From Anticarsia gemmatalis (lineage: Eukaryota; Arthropoda; Insecta; Lepidoptera; Erebidae): a DNA stretch of 64,000 nucleotides. The stretch spans positions 1,977,001-2,041,000 of the forward strand of contig NC_134754.1 of assembly GCF_050436995.1 (NCBI RefSeq), given 5' to 3'. Made by a program: the position numbers and the translations under genes. How positions within the stretch are numbered: position 1 is the stretch's first letter; each line of letters starts with the position of its first letter. Below, piece after piece: positions 35,700-47,179 of this stretch. The notes under the pieces are model-generated. The model searched no databases and was not told the origin of the DNA. It saw only the letters and a program-made list of their open reading frames with translations.

Positions 35700-36545
35700 G
35701 TAGTAAATGAATGAAGACCACCATGTCGCTCTGCTGAACACTATCGCAGGTGCTTTCAACAAGTTCAGCGTATCAAGATGAAACAATGCGAGCCACGATG
35801 ACAGTTATGCCTTCATTGCATCAGAGCGCATTCCAGCGAACGAACGCCCTGCTACAAACCCCGATTCCCGGATCAAGGGTCACTTCCCGAAAAACTCGAA
35901 ACATAACTGCACCTCGCATTCACATAACGAAGCCTTACTTTACCCATCTGATAGCGAACAACCTCCTGCTAACTGCCACAAAAACAATGTCCACCACACT
36001 GGTTTACAGATAATATTTCAGATGGAACAAAGCTCATACAATTTTGCCAACCGACAAAGCGGCATCGCAAATCTCATTTGCAGACAACAAACAGATAACT
36101 ATCTCATTCTTTCAACAATGGCCGGTAGGCTCATAAACAGAGCCTAATTAGTAATATTCCGAGTGCATTGTGGTATCTTAACAAATGGACAATAAGATGG
36201 AAGCGTGGTTATCTAGGGCGATAAGGGCGCCGCGCCAGGGAGCGACAATTATCAGCCAATGACGTTTGGTTGGTGCGTTTTCGCCGAGAGGAAATGCGAA
36301 ACTGAAAATCGCGGTGCGAGCGAACCATTGCGGAGCAAGTTGCGATGAAGTGAAATAAGCTGGGTAGTACCGCGTCGGTGGAACTCGTTCAGCTGGCGGT
36401 CTCGTTTGTGTAAGCTTACGCGCTGGAGCCGAGATAGGATCGTGGTTGGAATACGTAATGGTTGGTAGTGCTCGCCCATGTAGCTCCCGCTTATTGTTCC
36501 AACTGTTGTCCGGCGTAGAACGTAAATTGAATAAGTGAGTCCTAG
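35700..36545 (+). promoter_or_regulatory. GC/CpG-rich island, candidate promoter and noncoding first exon
   Basis: About 840 bp of raised GC content in a low-GC window, densest in CpG at 36210-36500 (gggcgataagggcgccgcgc, atcgcggtgcgagcgaacca, taccgcgtcggtggaactcg). It contains an inverted-orientation ATTGG/CCAAT box (cagccaatgacg at about 36254), initiator-like cgttcagctgg and two splice-donor-like words, tgtaagct (about 36409) and aagtgagt (36534-36540). This layout fits a TATA-less promoter with an untranslated first exon on the plus strand. Frames of 87 (plus) and 75 (minus) codons within it match no family I recognise. Confidence 0.35.
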
Positions 36546-36549
36546 AAAG

Positions 36550-38560
36550 CTGAGTTACGGCCGCTTGGATTAGACTTTCTTTGGTTAAATTGGACTCTAA
36601 GTCATAACATGATTTATTGGTATTGTATCGATGTTTGATTTGATATGTTTTCTCGTTCGTAGCTGACGGACTTTATGTGTTGGTCACTGATTCTGCTGGA
36701 AAGTTTGTTTCAATCAATAACCGGCGTCGTTTCAGCAGTAAATGTTTGTTATCAATACTGGACTATATATTAAATGTCTGCTGCCATGGTGAGCTGACGG
36801 ACAGCATACTGCGGCATGAGACATTTCATAATTTATAAGAGGCTATGCTAGACATAGTGCAAGATTTATTAAAATAATTGGTTATTTGTCCGTCAATATT
36901 TTTTTATTTATAAAATACTCTGACACGAGTACCTAATTTATATCGTCATAATTGCTATACACCTGCAAAAGTCAGTTATGACGATATATTTTAAATGCTT
37001 TATAATTTGCGTGAATAGTCGCACTTTTACATGTACTTAAAATGCAGTTAACGCTAAAAATAAAAGTCAGCTTTATAACACTTTTGTTCTGCGCATTAGC
37101 ATTATAAAATAAGCAAACTTTTATACCAATTTATTTTTTCATGTTAATTTCAGTTTAAAAATGTCACAAAGGGAGATACATCGTTTATATAGTGGGAAAA
37201 TATAGGAAATATTCATATGATTGAGGTAGAGAACAGAAAAATTATTTAAAAATAAATAATAGACAGGACATTTTGTATACTTAACTCATACAAATAGTCT
37301 GATGTCACAGACGTTTTCATTCTCGATATGTTTGTGTTTATGTTTGTTTGTCTTTCACGTAAAAACTACAAATATGAACAGATTTTGATGAATTGTGCAA
37401 AATGGTTTATAAACCCGGATTGATACATAATGATATTATTCACTTCGGAATTTCTTTTCACATGTACGCAATCGTAAGCAGAAATTAGTGAACTTTAAAA
37501 ACAAGAAATCGACCACTATCATAAGATTCACATACAGTAAATATACTTACATATATATATGAAAATTGATTCCACAAACGACATAATTACAGACAAGCAC
37601 ATCATGTACTGGACAAGTTACTAATGACACGTCTATGGTATAATACTAGTAAACCATGGTGCGAAACGATGATTGATGATACGGGAATTATGTATGCGTG
37701 GTGACAGACATTTATGTTCCAACATGATCATGTCCACAGCTTCACAAGCGTATAAATAGTAGCTTATATCCTTCCTGAGATGTTATCTAACACTCTGCCG
37801 TTTGGTTTCAGATTCAGCAGTTCTGGCGTGAAGGAAGGAAAGACAAACACACATTTGACATTTATTACCTGCATGAAATTATTTTGGTGTCTGCCTACCA
37901 TATGAGAATATATAAATAAATATAATAATTTAAATATGTATAAAATATCTGAGATTACAGTGAATATAAGCTTTTGGGAGAGTCCAAGATGCTTCATTTA
38001 ACAACTACATCGAATTTAATCCTGATGGAGGGCAGATTCGCGATCAACAGCTAATACTTGAACATATTTATCTACTTAGTAAACAAAAGGCAAAATTCTG
38101 AATAACTGTACGTGACTAATTAAAATAAATTATTAAAAATCCCCGACAAGGTGCATTTCAAACAAATAAAAAGCTTTATACCGTTTTAAAGAAAGGATAA
38201 ACCCAATTTCAATAAATAATAACACCGTGAACGATTTCTTTAGTAATGTCTCGTAATTCCCTATGAGGTAAACTGATAATGACCACAATTGTTCAAATAA
38301 ATATTTAATATAGCTGTTTTATTTGTTACGAAACAGTTACCTCATTCTTTCATTTATACAGTGAATTCTTTGACATAAAAACCCCAATATAATTTTACCT
38401 ATCTATTTTTACCACAATTTTTCATTGAACCCGCACTGGTTAGGACTGCACATTTTCTGGGTGGCTGGTCAAATATTTTCCTACTTTTTAGTAAACTTAC
38501 CTACTATTTCACGTATATCGATTCGGAGACAAAGTCACAGACAGGACGAATTGTAAAAAA
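36550..38560. other. AT-rich stretch without a gene
   Basis: If the island upstream is a first exon, this would be the start of its intron. No frame, repeat or RNA gene recognised. A (ta)n-like tatatatat lies near 37550. Confidence 0.35.
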
Positions 38561-38566
38561 AAGTTA

Positions 38567-38780
38567 TCCGTATTAATATTATAAATGCGAAAGTAACTCA
38601 GTCCCGTCGTCATGCTTCAACCAGTGCACCGATTTGGATGAAATTTTGAACAAAGATAGTTTGAGACCCGAGAAAAGTCACAGAACATTTTAATATTTTT
38701 ATCTAGGAAATCAATGGGGAAGGGCAAGTATGCAGATAATAAGCCATGCGGACGGATTCGCGGGCAAGAGTGCCAGTAGC
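38567..38780 (+). mobile_element. Helitron-like family 2 copy with 5' end
   Basis: Starts a|tccgtattaatattataaat then gcgaaagtaactcagtcccg, accagtgcaccgatttggat, gatagtttgagacccgagaa, and ends near ttcgcgggcaagagtgccag, which corresponds to the 'gtcgcgggcaaaagctagt' end of the 22.6-kb copy with the terminal CTAGT decayed. The 5' TC after A agrees with Helitron insertion. A 90-codon minus-strand frame over it is not a gene. Confidence 0.5.
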
Positions 38781-38789
38781 TAAGAGTAT

Positions 38790-41660
38790 CATATTCTAAG
38801 AGTACCTGCTGGTAAAAAAATAAAGCATCCTCAAGCATAATTGGTAAGCTTTTCATCTCCAGTACCTCTCTCCTTAAAGACGTCTTCAAGTCTCATCTCA
38901 ATTACGCAACACTAAATCTAAGTACAGAATGCTGATGTTTTTACGACTGCTAACTAAATCGCGAGTCTTTGTGCGCTGACAGTCAGTTGTCAGTCGTTCG
39001 TCCGACCAGTTACATAATAACCTCGTGTCAGTGACAAATGAATCTGTTAGGACAGGGATGCCTCACAATGTGGACTGTCAAAGAATATGTCTTTTTGGAC
39101 GTGTTACTAGCTAATTTTGTGGTTGAGGTTTCGAAATTTCTTTTTTTACTTAGAAAGATAGTCACAGCTTTGAATGGTTGTAATTTACAGGAATACTAAG
39201 ATGCATCAATATCATTCTATGGACAGGTCAACATGGAAATAAGGAATTTACATACGTATGTATAAGGAAAGAACCTCCTCCATACACGAAAGCTTCATAA
39301 TCACAATCGTATCATTTATTCAAGGAGGACATATAGGACGTGTTGACACTTTGATATGCTTTTCAATAACTGACTCCACCACTAACTCAGAAAGCGGTAA
39401 ACTTGCTAATAGGACTATGAATAAAAATGGAAAACTTTATTTAAACTGCCTTTTTACGTAAGTAAAAATGTATTTTTTACGTGTACATAAATATGTACAA
39501 TATACATAGAGTTACCAAGACACAAATAAAAAGTAACATCCAATAAAAGATTATCGAAGAACAGTACTTATACTTTATCAAGTAACAAAGTAGCGCAGTC
39601 TTTAAGATATTCTATAACTTTTTCAGTCGTTCCTTTGGCACGTGTAAGCCCTCTTTTAGACCAGAAGATGTATAGCCGCCGCATCGATTCCGCGTCCTTA
39701 GCGGCCGGCGGCCATTATTTAAACTTTTTACAACTACCGTCATGTCATAACGTTGCGTTACAAGTAAAATGTGTGTTTATTATGAAAACATGAGGCGAAA
39801 TATTTATTGGATGAATGATTGAATGACGTTTTGTACTGATCGCAACAAAGTCATTGTATTGGAGATGCACTTTCCGATATATTTGCAAAATAGGTTGGTT
39901 TTTAATAGGTCTATATTTGGCTCGCATTTATAATCCGATTCCATAACATTCCAAACCATAAACATTAACAATTTAGTATTCATGTAAAATTTTGATTGAG
40001 TTCTAGGTATGCTTTCTCCAAATCATATTTCTTGCTCAGTTGATGTTTTTGACCTTACATGACTGCTTATCTATTTATTTAAACAAAAATATCAAAAAGT
40101 GGATAGTTCAGTAACTAGTGATAATTCTTAAACTTCGTTATATTTCATACATCTTTTACACTCATATAATACAAGCATTCGCTCAGAAAAGGAAAGTCAC
40201 GCAGCTAGGTATCTACGTTTACAGTTGTCCATCGCCGCGACTTTCTTTGTAGACCGTACAAAAGTTCCATAGAGAAAGACTAAAAAATATGATTGGTAGT
40301 TGCAAATCATTGAAGCCACTAATTTATAGTTTCGATTGAATAATGAGACGTAAACTATTGTTATTAGTGGTATCAGGGACTTATTTATTAGTCCTTTATG
40401 ACCGTTTTATGAGTACTAAGAATTACGATTATTTACATTGCTCTTGATATACATAATGTATGTTTGAAAGAAGCTTGCTCCGATGAAAGTACTGTGACAA
40501 GCGGGTTTATTATACTGACTGACAAACTTATGAGTTAGACTTTTTCATTAGATTTGATACATTGTACAATTAGTAATCATCCTTGATTGATATCACGGGC
40601 TATTTAAAAGGATATTGTGTTTCTGATAGCTTTTCTCACATTATGAGGAATCAATGAAACTTGTAATCTGAAACTATTTTTCAATACTCGTGTAGCAGAA
40701 CTGGAAAGGAAATGAAACTCGAAAAATAAACTTAAAAGTCTTAAAAGTCAAACTTTTTTTGACAAACTTTCAACTCCATCAAACTGACATCTTTTTATTA
40801 CTTCATTAAGGTTATTTTCAAACTATAATTTTTTTTACAGTTTTTTTATTATAATAAAGTGGCGGTCCTCCAAATGATAAGCTACCGAAACCTATGAATG
40901 TCTGCAATAGAAGAATCACATGCGCGTTGCCGACCTTGTAGAAACGTATACTCCCTCTCTTAAAGAAACCCAATCTAATAATAATCGAGCAGAAAACGTT
41001 CTGGAGTTCAAAAGATACTGTTTACATTGAGTCCCGAAAGGTAAACTACAACAGGAAAACTTTACAACAAAATCGAATAAAATTCTAAGAACACAATGAC
41101 CAATGGGAAATGTTGAACATGTTATGTTAACTAAAATAACTTAAACCGGTTTGAAGTGCTTTAAATGATATATTTTTCACTACTCATGCCAAAAACAGTA
41201 CATAATTAACGTCATAGCGCCGAATAAGGTTATCAACCACATGGGGAAAATCGGAATGCGTGCAGCCATCCTTAGTTTTGACCACAATGAGAATTCAATT
41301 ATAACCAAACGGTTCAAAAACATCAAATATATTTTCTGCAGAATTCTAAAAATTACTAAGTACTTCCTTACAATTATTTTTTCTAGTTTTGGAACTTATA
41401 TTTTAGTTTTTTTTTAATTAATCAGTTTAACTTAAGCAAATGTATTAAAATTAAAGCCTTACCGCTTTTAATATTAGGTAACAAAATTAGAACCAACATT
41501 TCCTGTACGTTGTCAGTCCCAAGTTAACACTAATGTGAATGCCTAAACGGAAAATCCCAATAATATTTTAATAGAGATTATTTTGTAACTAACATCGGTT
41601 CTCACCGACACTGTCTGGAACAAAAGCTACAGTCTATAAGCGTGTTTACTGTGTATTAAG
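38790..41660. other. Long stretch without a supportable gene
   Basis: A CpG patch at 39670-39715 (gccgccgcatcgattccgcg, ttagcggccggcggccatta) is the only compositional anomaly. Frames of 60-67 codons show no recognised domain. Confidence 0.35.
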
Positions 41661-41664
41661 AAAC

Positions 41665-42015
41665 TCATGGAAATATCAGACTAGTCTTTTTCCAACTATG
41701 TTGGAATCGACTCCCAGTCTCACCGGATGAAGCTGAATACCAGCATTTTACACAAAACGACTGCCTATCGGACCTCCACAACCCAGCTACATAGGTTATA
41801 ACACGATACTCATCAGGAAAACTGGTTTTCAGCCTTTCAAGCTTTTGACTAATATTAACGACTGTCGAGATCTTTAAAAATGACTGCCGGGACCCACATT
41901 TCAATGTACCTTCAGACACACGGAGGAGATCGATATGTATAATGTGGTCACCCATCGACGGAGCAACCTCGGCAAGCGTAGCTTAACCTGTAAGATCGAT
42001 CTGCTGTTGGCTTGG
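41665..42015 (+). repeat. Dispersed 'aactatgttgg...' repeat whose 3' half matches family A
   Basis: The 5' module is ttccaactatgttggaatcg, actcccagtctcaccggatg, aaacgactgcctatcggacc and cacaacccagctacataggt. It is followed by gactgccgggacccacattt, caatgtaccttcagacacac and gtggtcacccatcgacggag, which match the 3' half of family A (9690-9930). I know the 5' module as very abundant in moth genomes. The overlapping 96-codon minus-strand frame is an artefact. Confidence 0.6.
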
Positions 42016-42119
42016 CCGTTGTATCTTAGCCACAATCTCCTAGAAATCTATAGGAATATATGCGGAAAATTTCATTTCAATAGGCGCATCATGTTACTTG
42101 CAGCTACAGTACCTAAATG

Positions 42120-44605
42120 TGGTAATGGCACGTGAAAGAAGCGAAAAGTAATACCCAGTTTCGCGAACGATCCGTTTGTCACCTACCACAAAACCACAAA
42201 TTGCCATTTCTTGCCTAAATTACCCAACAATCAGCCGTCAAAACAGCCGATCGTTCGTACGCAAAAATCGATACAATACAACATCGATCACGAAACGATT
42301 GTACCGATTATCAGTAATTTCGAGCCAAAAAGTGGGCCCAAATACCTGCGTTACAACTCGAGTGAATACTTCTATAATGAAATGACAATTACCTACGACG
42401 TACAGTCGGATTCCATGGGACCTTACTGTACTGCGAGTTGACAAACCAAACGATTACTACGAGTTCTCGAACCAATATCGCTTTTACAGATTCGTCAGTA
42501 TTCGTCAGTCATGATTTGAGTTTATGTGGGTGTAATTTAGATATTATTGCAAACCTTTTTATAATATTGTCCTTAGATATAATTAAAGTAGGTGAAGGTG
42601 CGTAACAGTTTTCATTCCTTAAAAGTTGAACTTCAAATTAATATTCTTTTAAATATTTGAAGAAGTCATATACGGAATTTATTCTGAATATCTCTCGTTG
42701 TATTGGTAAAGGGGGCACGGACAATAGCCGCGTATATTGGTAGATGGCGTGCAGTGCACTAGAATTATCGTGTAATTATCGTGTTTAAAATATGTAATGC
42801 AAAGACTCATGATGACCGTTACCTTGGTAGGGGCGAGCATTTATCGAACGTTCGATTGTTTTATAAATAAAGGCGACCGCAAAAAATACTATCGATCAAT
42901 CGTGCGAAAGTCAAGCGATCGAGCCCGATAAACGCATCCCACAGGAATTTCAACTTTCCCTCTAAAGATATAAGATATATTTCTCTTTGTTCTACGGTTA
43001 AGGGCATTACTCGGTATCACGAACCAGTTATGGAATTTTGAGCTCTATTTTTGGTGAGTAAGGATAGTGTTTTGATTGGTTTACGTTGACGTCATATTCG
43101 TGCGTCTACAAACGTGAAAGATTTTATACGAGAGCTGTCCAAACATTTTATACTTTCAAATCTGTGAGCTTATCTGTAGTGATGATCTGAAGAGTGTTAT
43201 CTTCGCCGGATCAGCTCATGGGAGGGTCCTTTAGATCTTTATTACATGCGCCACAGTGAGGTGCATACACACGGCCAAGCTTTTATTGGGCAATAATGAC
43301 CAACAATTACAATTCTTTAAATGTCAGAGTCTCTAATTGAGATATAAATATCGGTATTAGAGCTATTTGTGGCGTAAAGGAACGATGATGATTTTTGAAA
43401 AGCCATTATACGCAATAATGGTACGAGCTTAGCATATATTAAATTGTTTATGGGAATTATAGCACGTGGGTACGACTAATAGGAGCGTATAATTGAATCA
43501 ACGTATTAAATTGCTTTTAGAAATTCAAACGATGTTGTGTTATTGTTATATTGTAATTTATGTCGTCATAAGTTGTGCTATATGGCTTAATTCATGACGC
43601 GACAAAAGACACATTTTGTAAAAAACGGGAAAATAATGAATCCTTCGATATCATCAAACCTGTTCTTATACTGTAAGCAAAGTTATTAATTCCATACTAC
43701 TATCGGTAGTTTAGTAGCTCAACGGCTTGTGTTGGCAGTAAACCACTATGCTTAATAGCCCACACTGACGGAAGGGAGGATGTCCGGAATGCAGCAATAA
43801 TGGGCCATACATCACAGGGCAACCGTATGAGGATATAATACGGCCTATAGGAGTCTTCTAAGCTAAGGGTGAGATAAACGCTGCTATACAGGAGGTTGCG
43901 GTTAGAACATATGACATTTTCGAGGAACTAGATACTTGACATCAAATTTGAACTTTTGTACTGCGTGATTATCTATCTATTATTTGTATTAAGCTATTAT
44001 AAACGCGGTAATATCTTTTTAGGTATGAACTAGGTACACATTGAAAAGTTTCTTAAGTAAAATAGCAGTAGGTACTTCAAAAATATACATTTGGGCTCTC
44101 AGATTTTATAACAAAAGTGTACCTAATAACTTAATTGTCACTTAAACCTAAGTACAAACTGAATAAGCAACATAAATTAACGTGAACAAAAGCTTAAACG
44201 TTATCATGAATCAAAATAAAACAACACATTACTCCAGCAAGCACTCATAAGATTTTAATAGGCAATTAAAATGTTTGCAAACATGTACTAATGAGCACTA
44301 TAATAACTATAAACGTATGTCTTTATGTTTGTTTTATTCAAGAACAATACATTCGTAATTTGTATGTACAGTAATTGAAGATTCTTGGGTATTTTTAATA
44401 GGACAAATAAAAGCGCATCGATTGTCGAGTACGCTTAATTAATTCAATAACGGTGAACGATACTGGGGGTTAAAAAATGTTATTATCATAATAAACCCGT
44501 TATTGGAAATGAAACTGTATGATTCTTTAGTTTTGTATGTTAGGAACGAAGCCCAAGTCTACATTCACCAATTTGAAAAATTGACTGCGTAAAAAGCAAC
44601 TTGGT
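42120..44605. other. Stretch without a supportable gene
   Basis: 42170-42445 is open in several frames on both strands (68-76 codons) and somewhat less AT-rich, but no frame shows a domain. A perfect TGACGTCA lies at 43087-43094. 43700-43920 (gtttagtagctcaacggctt, gacggaagggaggatgtccg) looks like an old dispersed repeat that I cannot assign. Confidence 0.35.
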
Positions 44606-44610
44606 ATTTT

Positions 44611-44628
44611 AGGTTCCATAATGTCTTT
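44611..44628 (+). repeat. Target-site duplication, left copy
   Basis: aggttccataatgtcttt, identical to 47092-47109 after the poly(A) tail. The first A may belong to the tail, so the duplication is 17 or 18 bp. Confidence 0.9.
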
Positions 44629-47092
44629 ACAGGTTGGTGCGTGCCAAGCTACGCCCCTGGGAGCCCCCAGTGACGGAGAGTCTCCAACCCGAGTTTCTGG
44701 AACAGGTAGTAGCAGGCCTGTTTCCGGACCGGGGGGAACATCCTCCCCCGTTTGCGGTTGCGGCGGCGGTGGATTCGGGGAGCAGTACCAGCAGTGAGGA
44801 GCTTGAGGAAGCAGTCGCGCCCGAAGTCACCTTGGACGAGTTGCACCGGGCGGTGGATAGGCTAAAGGGCCGTAACACCGCTCCGGGGCCCGACGGAATT
44901 CCCGGACGGGCATGGGCATTGGCTCTGCCCAACGCGCTCGAATCCAGGGTGACATGGCTGTTCTCCTCGTGCCTGGCGCAGGGTAATTTTCCCCGTAGGT
45001 GGAAGACGGGAAGATTGACCCTGATCAGGAAGGAGGGACGCCCGCCAGATTCTGCGTCGGCTTTTCGTCCCATCGTCTTGCTCGATGAGGCCGGCAAGCT
45101 CTTTGAGCGCCTTTTGGCAGCCCGTCTCACCGAGCACTTAATGGGACCGGGACCGGACCTCTGTGACTCGCAGTTCGGGTTTCGCCGGGGCCGGTCCACC
45201 ATTGACGCGATCTCGCGGGTGAGATCCCTGATTGGTGATGCAGTGAAAGGGCGAGGGGTGGTCGTGGCGGTGTCTCTTGACATCGCCAACGCCTTTAACT
45301 CGCTTCCTTGGAGCTGCATCCTCGCTGCGCTCAGCCACCACCGCGTGCCGGAGTACCTGCGGAGAGTGTTAACATCTTATCTCTCCGACAGGTCCGTAGC
45401 GTATCCCACGCGAGACGGGTGGCGTCAGAGGGTTGTCAAGTGCGGTGTTCCACAGGGGTCGGTACTTGGTCCGACATTGTGGAACATCGGCTACGATTGG
45501 GTGCTGCGGGAACCACTCGTGGCGGGGGTCGACGTGACTTGTTACGCGGACGATACCCTCGTCACGGCCCGCGGCGATACATACCCGGAGGCGGCCCTCT
45601 TGGCCACGACCGGCGTCGCCGAAGTTGTCAGCCGTATTCGGCGCCTGGGACTCGTGGTTGCCCTAGACAAATCCGAGGCCATTTGTTTTCATGGACCTCG
45701 GCAGGCGCCGCCGGGCGGAGCGCAGCTAGTGGTGGGCGGAGTTCCTATCTGCGTCGGTAAAACGATGCGGTATCTAGGTATCGTCCTCGACAGCAGGTGG
45801 AACTTTCGGGAGCACTTCCGTCGCCTGGCGCCCAAACTTGTTGGAGCTGCCGGGGCACTGGGAAGATTGCTTCCGAACCTGAGGGGGCCCTCGGGTGCAT
45901 GCCGCCGGCTTTACACCGGCGTTGTGCGTTCGATGGCTCTTTACGGGGCGCCCATCTGGGTGGATGCCCTGAATCGCCGGAACATTGCGGTCCTTCAGAG
46001 ACCGCAGCGTGTGATGGCGAACAGGGCCATACGGGGATACGTGACCGTCAGCTTTGGGGCGGCATGTGTCCTCGCCGGGACTCCCCCATGGGACCTCGAG
46101 GCCCGTGCCTTGGCGGAACGTTACCGCCAGGCGAGAGCAGAGAGGGACGAGGGGACCGGACTGCTGCCAACGGGAGCACTCGCACGGCGTGAATGCCGTG
46201 ACGAAATCCTCCGGCAGTGGTCCGAGCGGTTGGAGGAGCCAAGCGCCGGTGTACTGACCATCGGCGCTATCCGACCGGTCCTGGATCGGTGGGTCAACAG
46301 GCGACACGGGTCGATGACCTTCCGGCTGACGCAGGTCCTCTCCGGGCACGGTTGCTTTGGGAGATACCTGTGTCGGATTGGCAGGGAGTCGACGATGGCT
46401 TGCCATCACTGTGGCTGCGCCGAGGACACGGCGGAACACACACTCGCCGTGTGCTCGGCGTGGTCGGGGCCGCGTGCGGCGCTTGTTGACGCCATCGGAG
46501 CCGATCTGTCGCTCTCGACTGTGTGCCAGGCCATGGTCGACAGCGACGAGGCGTGGAGCGCTATGATCAACTTCTGCGAAGAAGTGATCAAGCGCAAGGA
46601 GGAAGCGGAGCGGGTCAGGGAGCTCGATCCCCTCGCTGATCCAAACCGCCGACGCCGCGTCGGGCGCAAGCGGGCGGCGCACCTGCGCCGCCTTCCTCCT
46701 TAACTGGAACCTCCGGGTGGCGGAATGGGACTTCCGTCGCCCACAGGAGAGGTGAGGTTCCCAAGATAGGTGATGGGCGGGTGGTGTCACGTCCATCGTC
46801 TATGGTGTTTGATGCCGTCACTATCCACCCAGGCGGCATCACCCAGGGTAGGGCCCCCCCTACAGGGGGGCGAGCCGCGCATGGCGTGCGTCTTGCGGTA
46901 CTAGCTCATAGCGGTTATCCCGGCGCACGTCTTTGCGGAAGCGGTTGGACACTCGTCAGGTTTTTAGTGGGCTCTACGGCGGACCACATACCCCGTTTGC
47001 GCAGTCCCAGTGCAGCGGGGACCTAGCCGGTGGGTCGTTTTAATCGACTCCAACGGGTTTTCCTGACGAAAAAAAAAAAAAAAAAAAAAAAA
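44629..47092 (+). mobile_element. 5'-truncated R1-clade non-LTR retrotransposon with poly(A) tail
   Basis: The element spans from just after the left target duplication to a run of 24 A at 47069-47092. It holds the reverse-transcriptase part of ORF2, then a GC-rich 3' UTR of about 365 bp (tgatgggcgggtggtgtcac, agggccccccctacaggggg, cgttttaatcgactccaacg). ORF1 and the apurinic-type endonuclease are missing by 5' truncation, which is usual for target-primed reverse transcription. GC content is far above the flanks. Identical 18-bp flanking duplications and an uninterrupted frame argue for recent insertion. The site is an ordinary sequence next to a dispersed repeat, not rDNA or TTAGG telomeric repeat, so this differs from the site-specific R1, TRAS and SART members. 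Confidence 0.9.
44631..46703 (+). CDS. Partial ORF2 of an R1-clade LINE: reverse transcriptase plus C-terminal zinc knuckle
   Basis: About 690 codons, open from the truncation point to taa at 46701; an in-frame stop at 44619 precedes it and no native start is present. Reverse transcriptase motifs appear in order: NTAPGPDGIPGRAW, LTLIRKEGRPP, FRPIVLLDEAGKLFERLL, QFGFRRGRSTIDAI, VSLDIANAFNSLPW, GVPQGSVLGPTLWN, the catalytic CYADDTLV (Y304-D307, counting from 44634) and KTMRYLGIVLDSRWNF. A CCHC knuckle (C590-x2-C-x8-H602-x4-C607) follows near the C-terminus, as in R1 and related LINE proteins. The enzyme copies element RNA into DNA at a nicked target. All visible catalytic residues are intact, but the endonuclease is missing, so the copy is not autonomous. 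Confidence 0.92.
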   Translation, partial: RLVRAKLRPWEPPVTESLQPEFLEQVVAGLFPDRGEHPPPFAVAAAVDSGSSTSSEELEEAVAPEVTLDELHRAVDRLKGRNTAPGPDGIPGRAWALALPNALESRVTWLFSSCLAQGNFPRRWKTGRLTLIRKEGRPPDSASAFRPIVLLDEAGKLFERLLAARLTEHLMGPGPDLCDSQFGFRRGRSTIDAISRVRSLIGDAVKGRGVVVAVSLDIANAFNSLPWSCILAALSHHRVPEYLRRVLTSYLSDRSVAYPTRDGWRQRVVKCGVPQGSVLGPTLWNIGYDWVLREPLVAGVDVTCYADDTLVTARGDTYPEAALLATTGVAEVVSRIRRLGLVVALDKSEAICFHGPRQAPPGGAQLVVGGVPICVGKTMRYLGIVLDSRWNFREHFRRLAPKLVGAAGALGRLLPNLRGPSGACRRLYTGVVRSMALYGAPIWVDALNRRNIAVLQRPQRVMANRAIRGYVTVSFGAACVLAGTPPWDLEARALAERYRQARAERDEGTGLLPTGALARRECRDEILRQWSERLEEPSAGVLTIGAIRPVLDRWVNRRHGSMTFRLTQVLSGHGCFGRYLCRIGRESTMACHHCGCAEDTAEHTLAVCSAWSGPRAALVDAIGADLSLSTVCQAMVDSDEAWSAMINFCEEVIKRKEEAERVRELDPLADPNRRRRVGRKRAAHLRRLPP

Positions 47093-47109
47093 GGTTCCAT
47101 AATGTCTTT
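47069..47109 (+). repeat. Poly(A) tail and right target-site duplication
   Basis: Twenty-four A (47069-47092) run into aggttccataatgtcttt (47092-47109), the second copy of the 18-bp target duplication. Confidence 0.9.
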
Positions 47110-47112
47110 CTA

Positions 47113-47175
47113 TAGTACTGGAATCCAGCTGCATCCGGTAAGACTGAAAGCCGACTCTAAAAGCTATGCTGACGA
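47113..47175 (-). repeat. Fragment of the 'aactatgttgg...' repeat, minus strand
   Basis: The plus strand reads agtactggaatccagctgca, tccggtaagactgaaagccg, actctaaaagctatgctgac. Its reverse complement aligns with 41690-41745. The R1-clade element inserted right beside it. Confidence 0.55.
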
Positions 47176-47179
47176 TGAA

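Noticed and set aside
42176..42445. Three overlapping frames on both strands
   Set aside because: Open on several frames at once, which is a composition effect. No domain recognised.
44627..46842. Many long overlapping frames on both strands of the R1-clade element
   Set aside because: Shadows of the GC-rich reverse-transcriptase frame.
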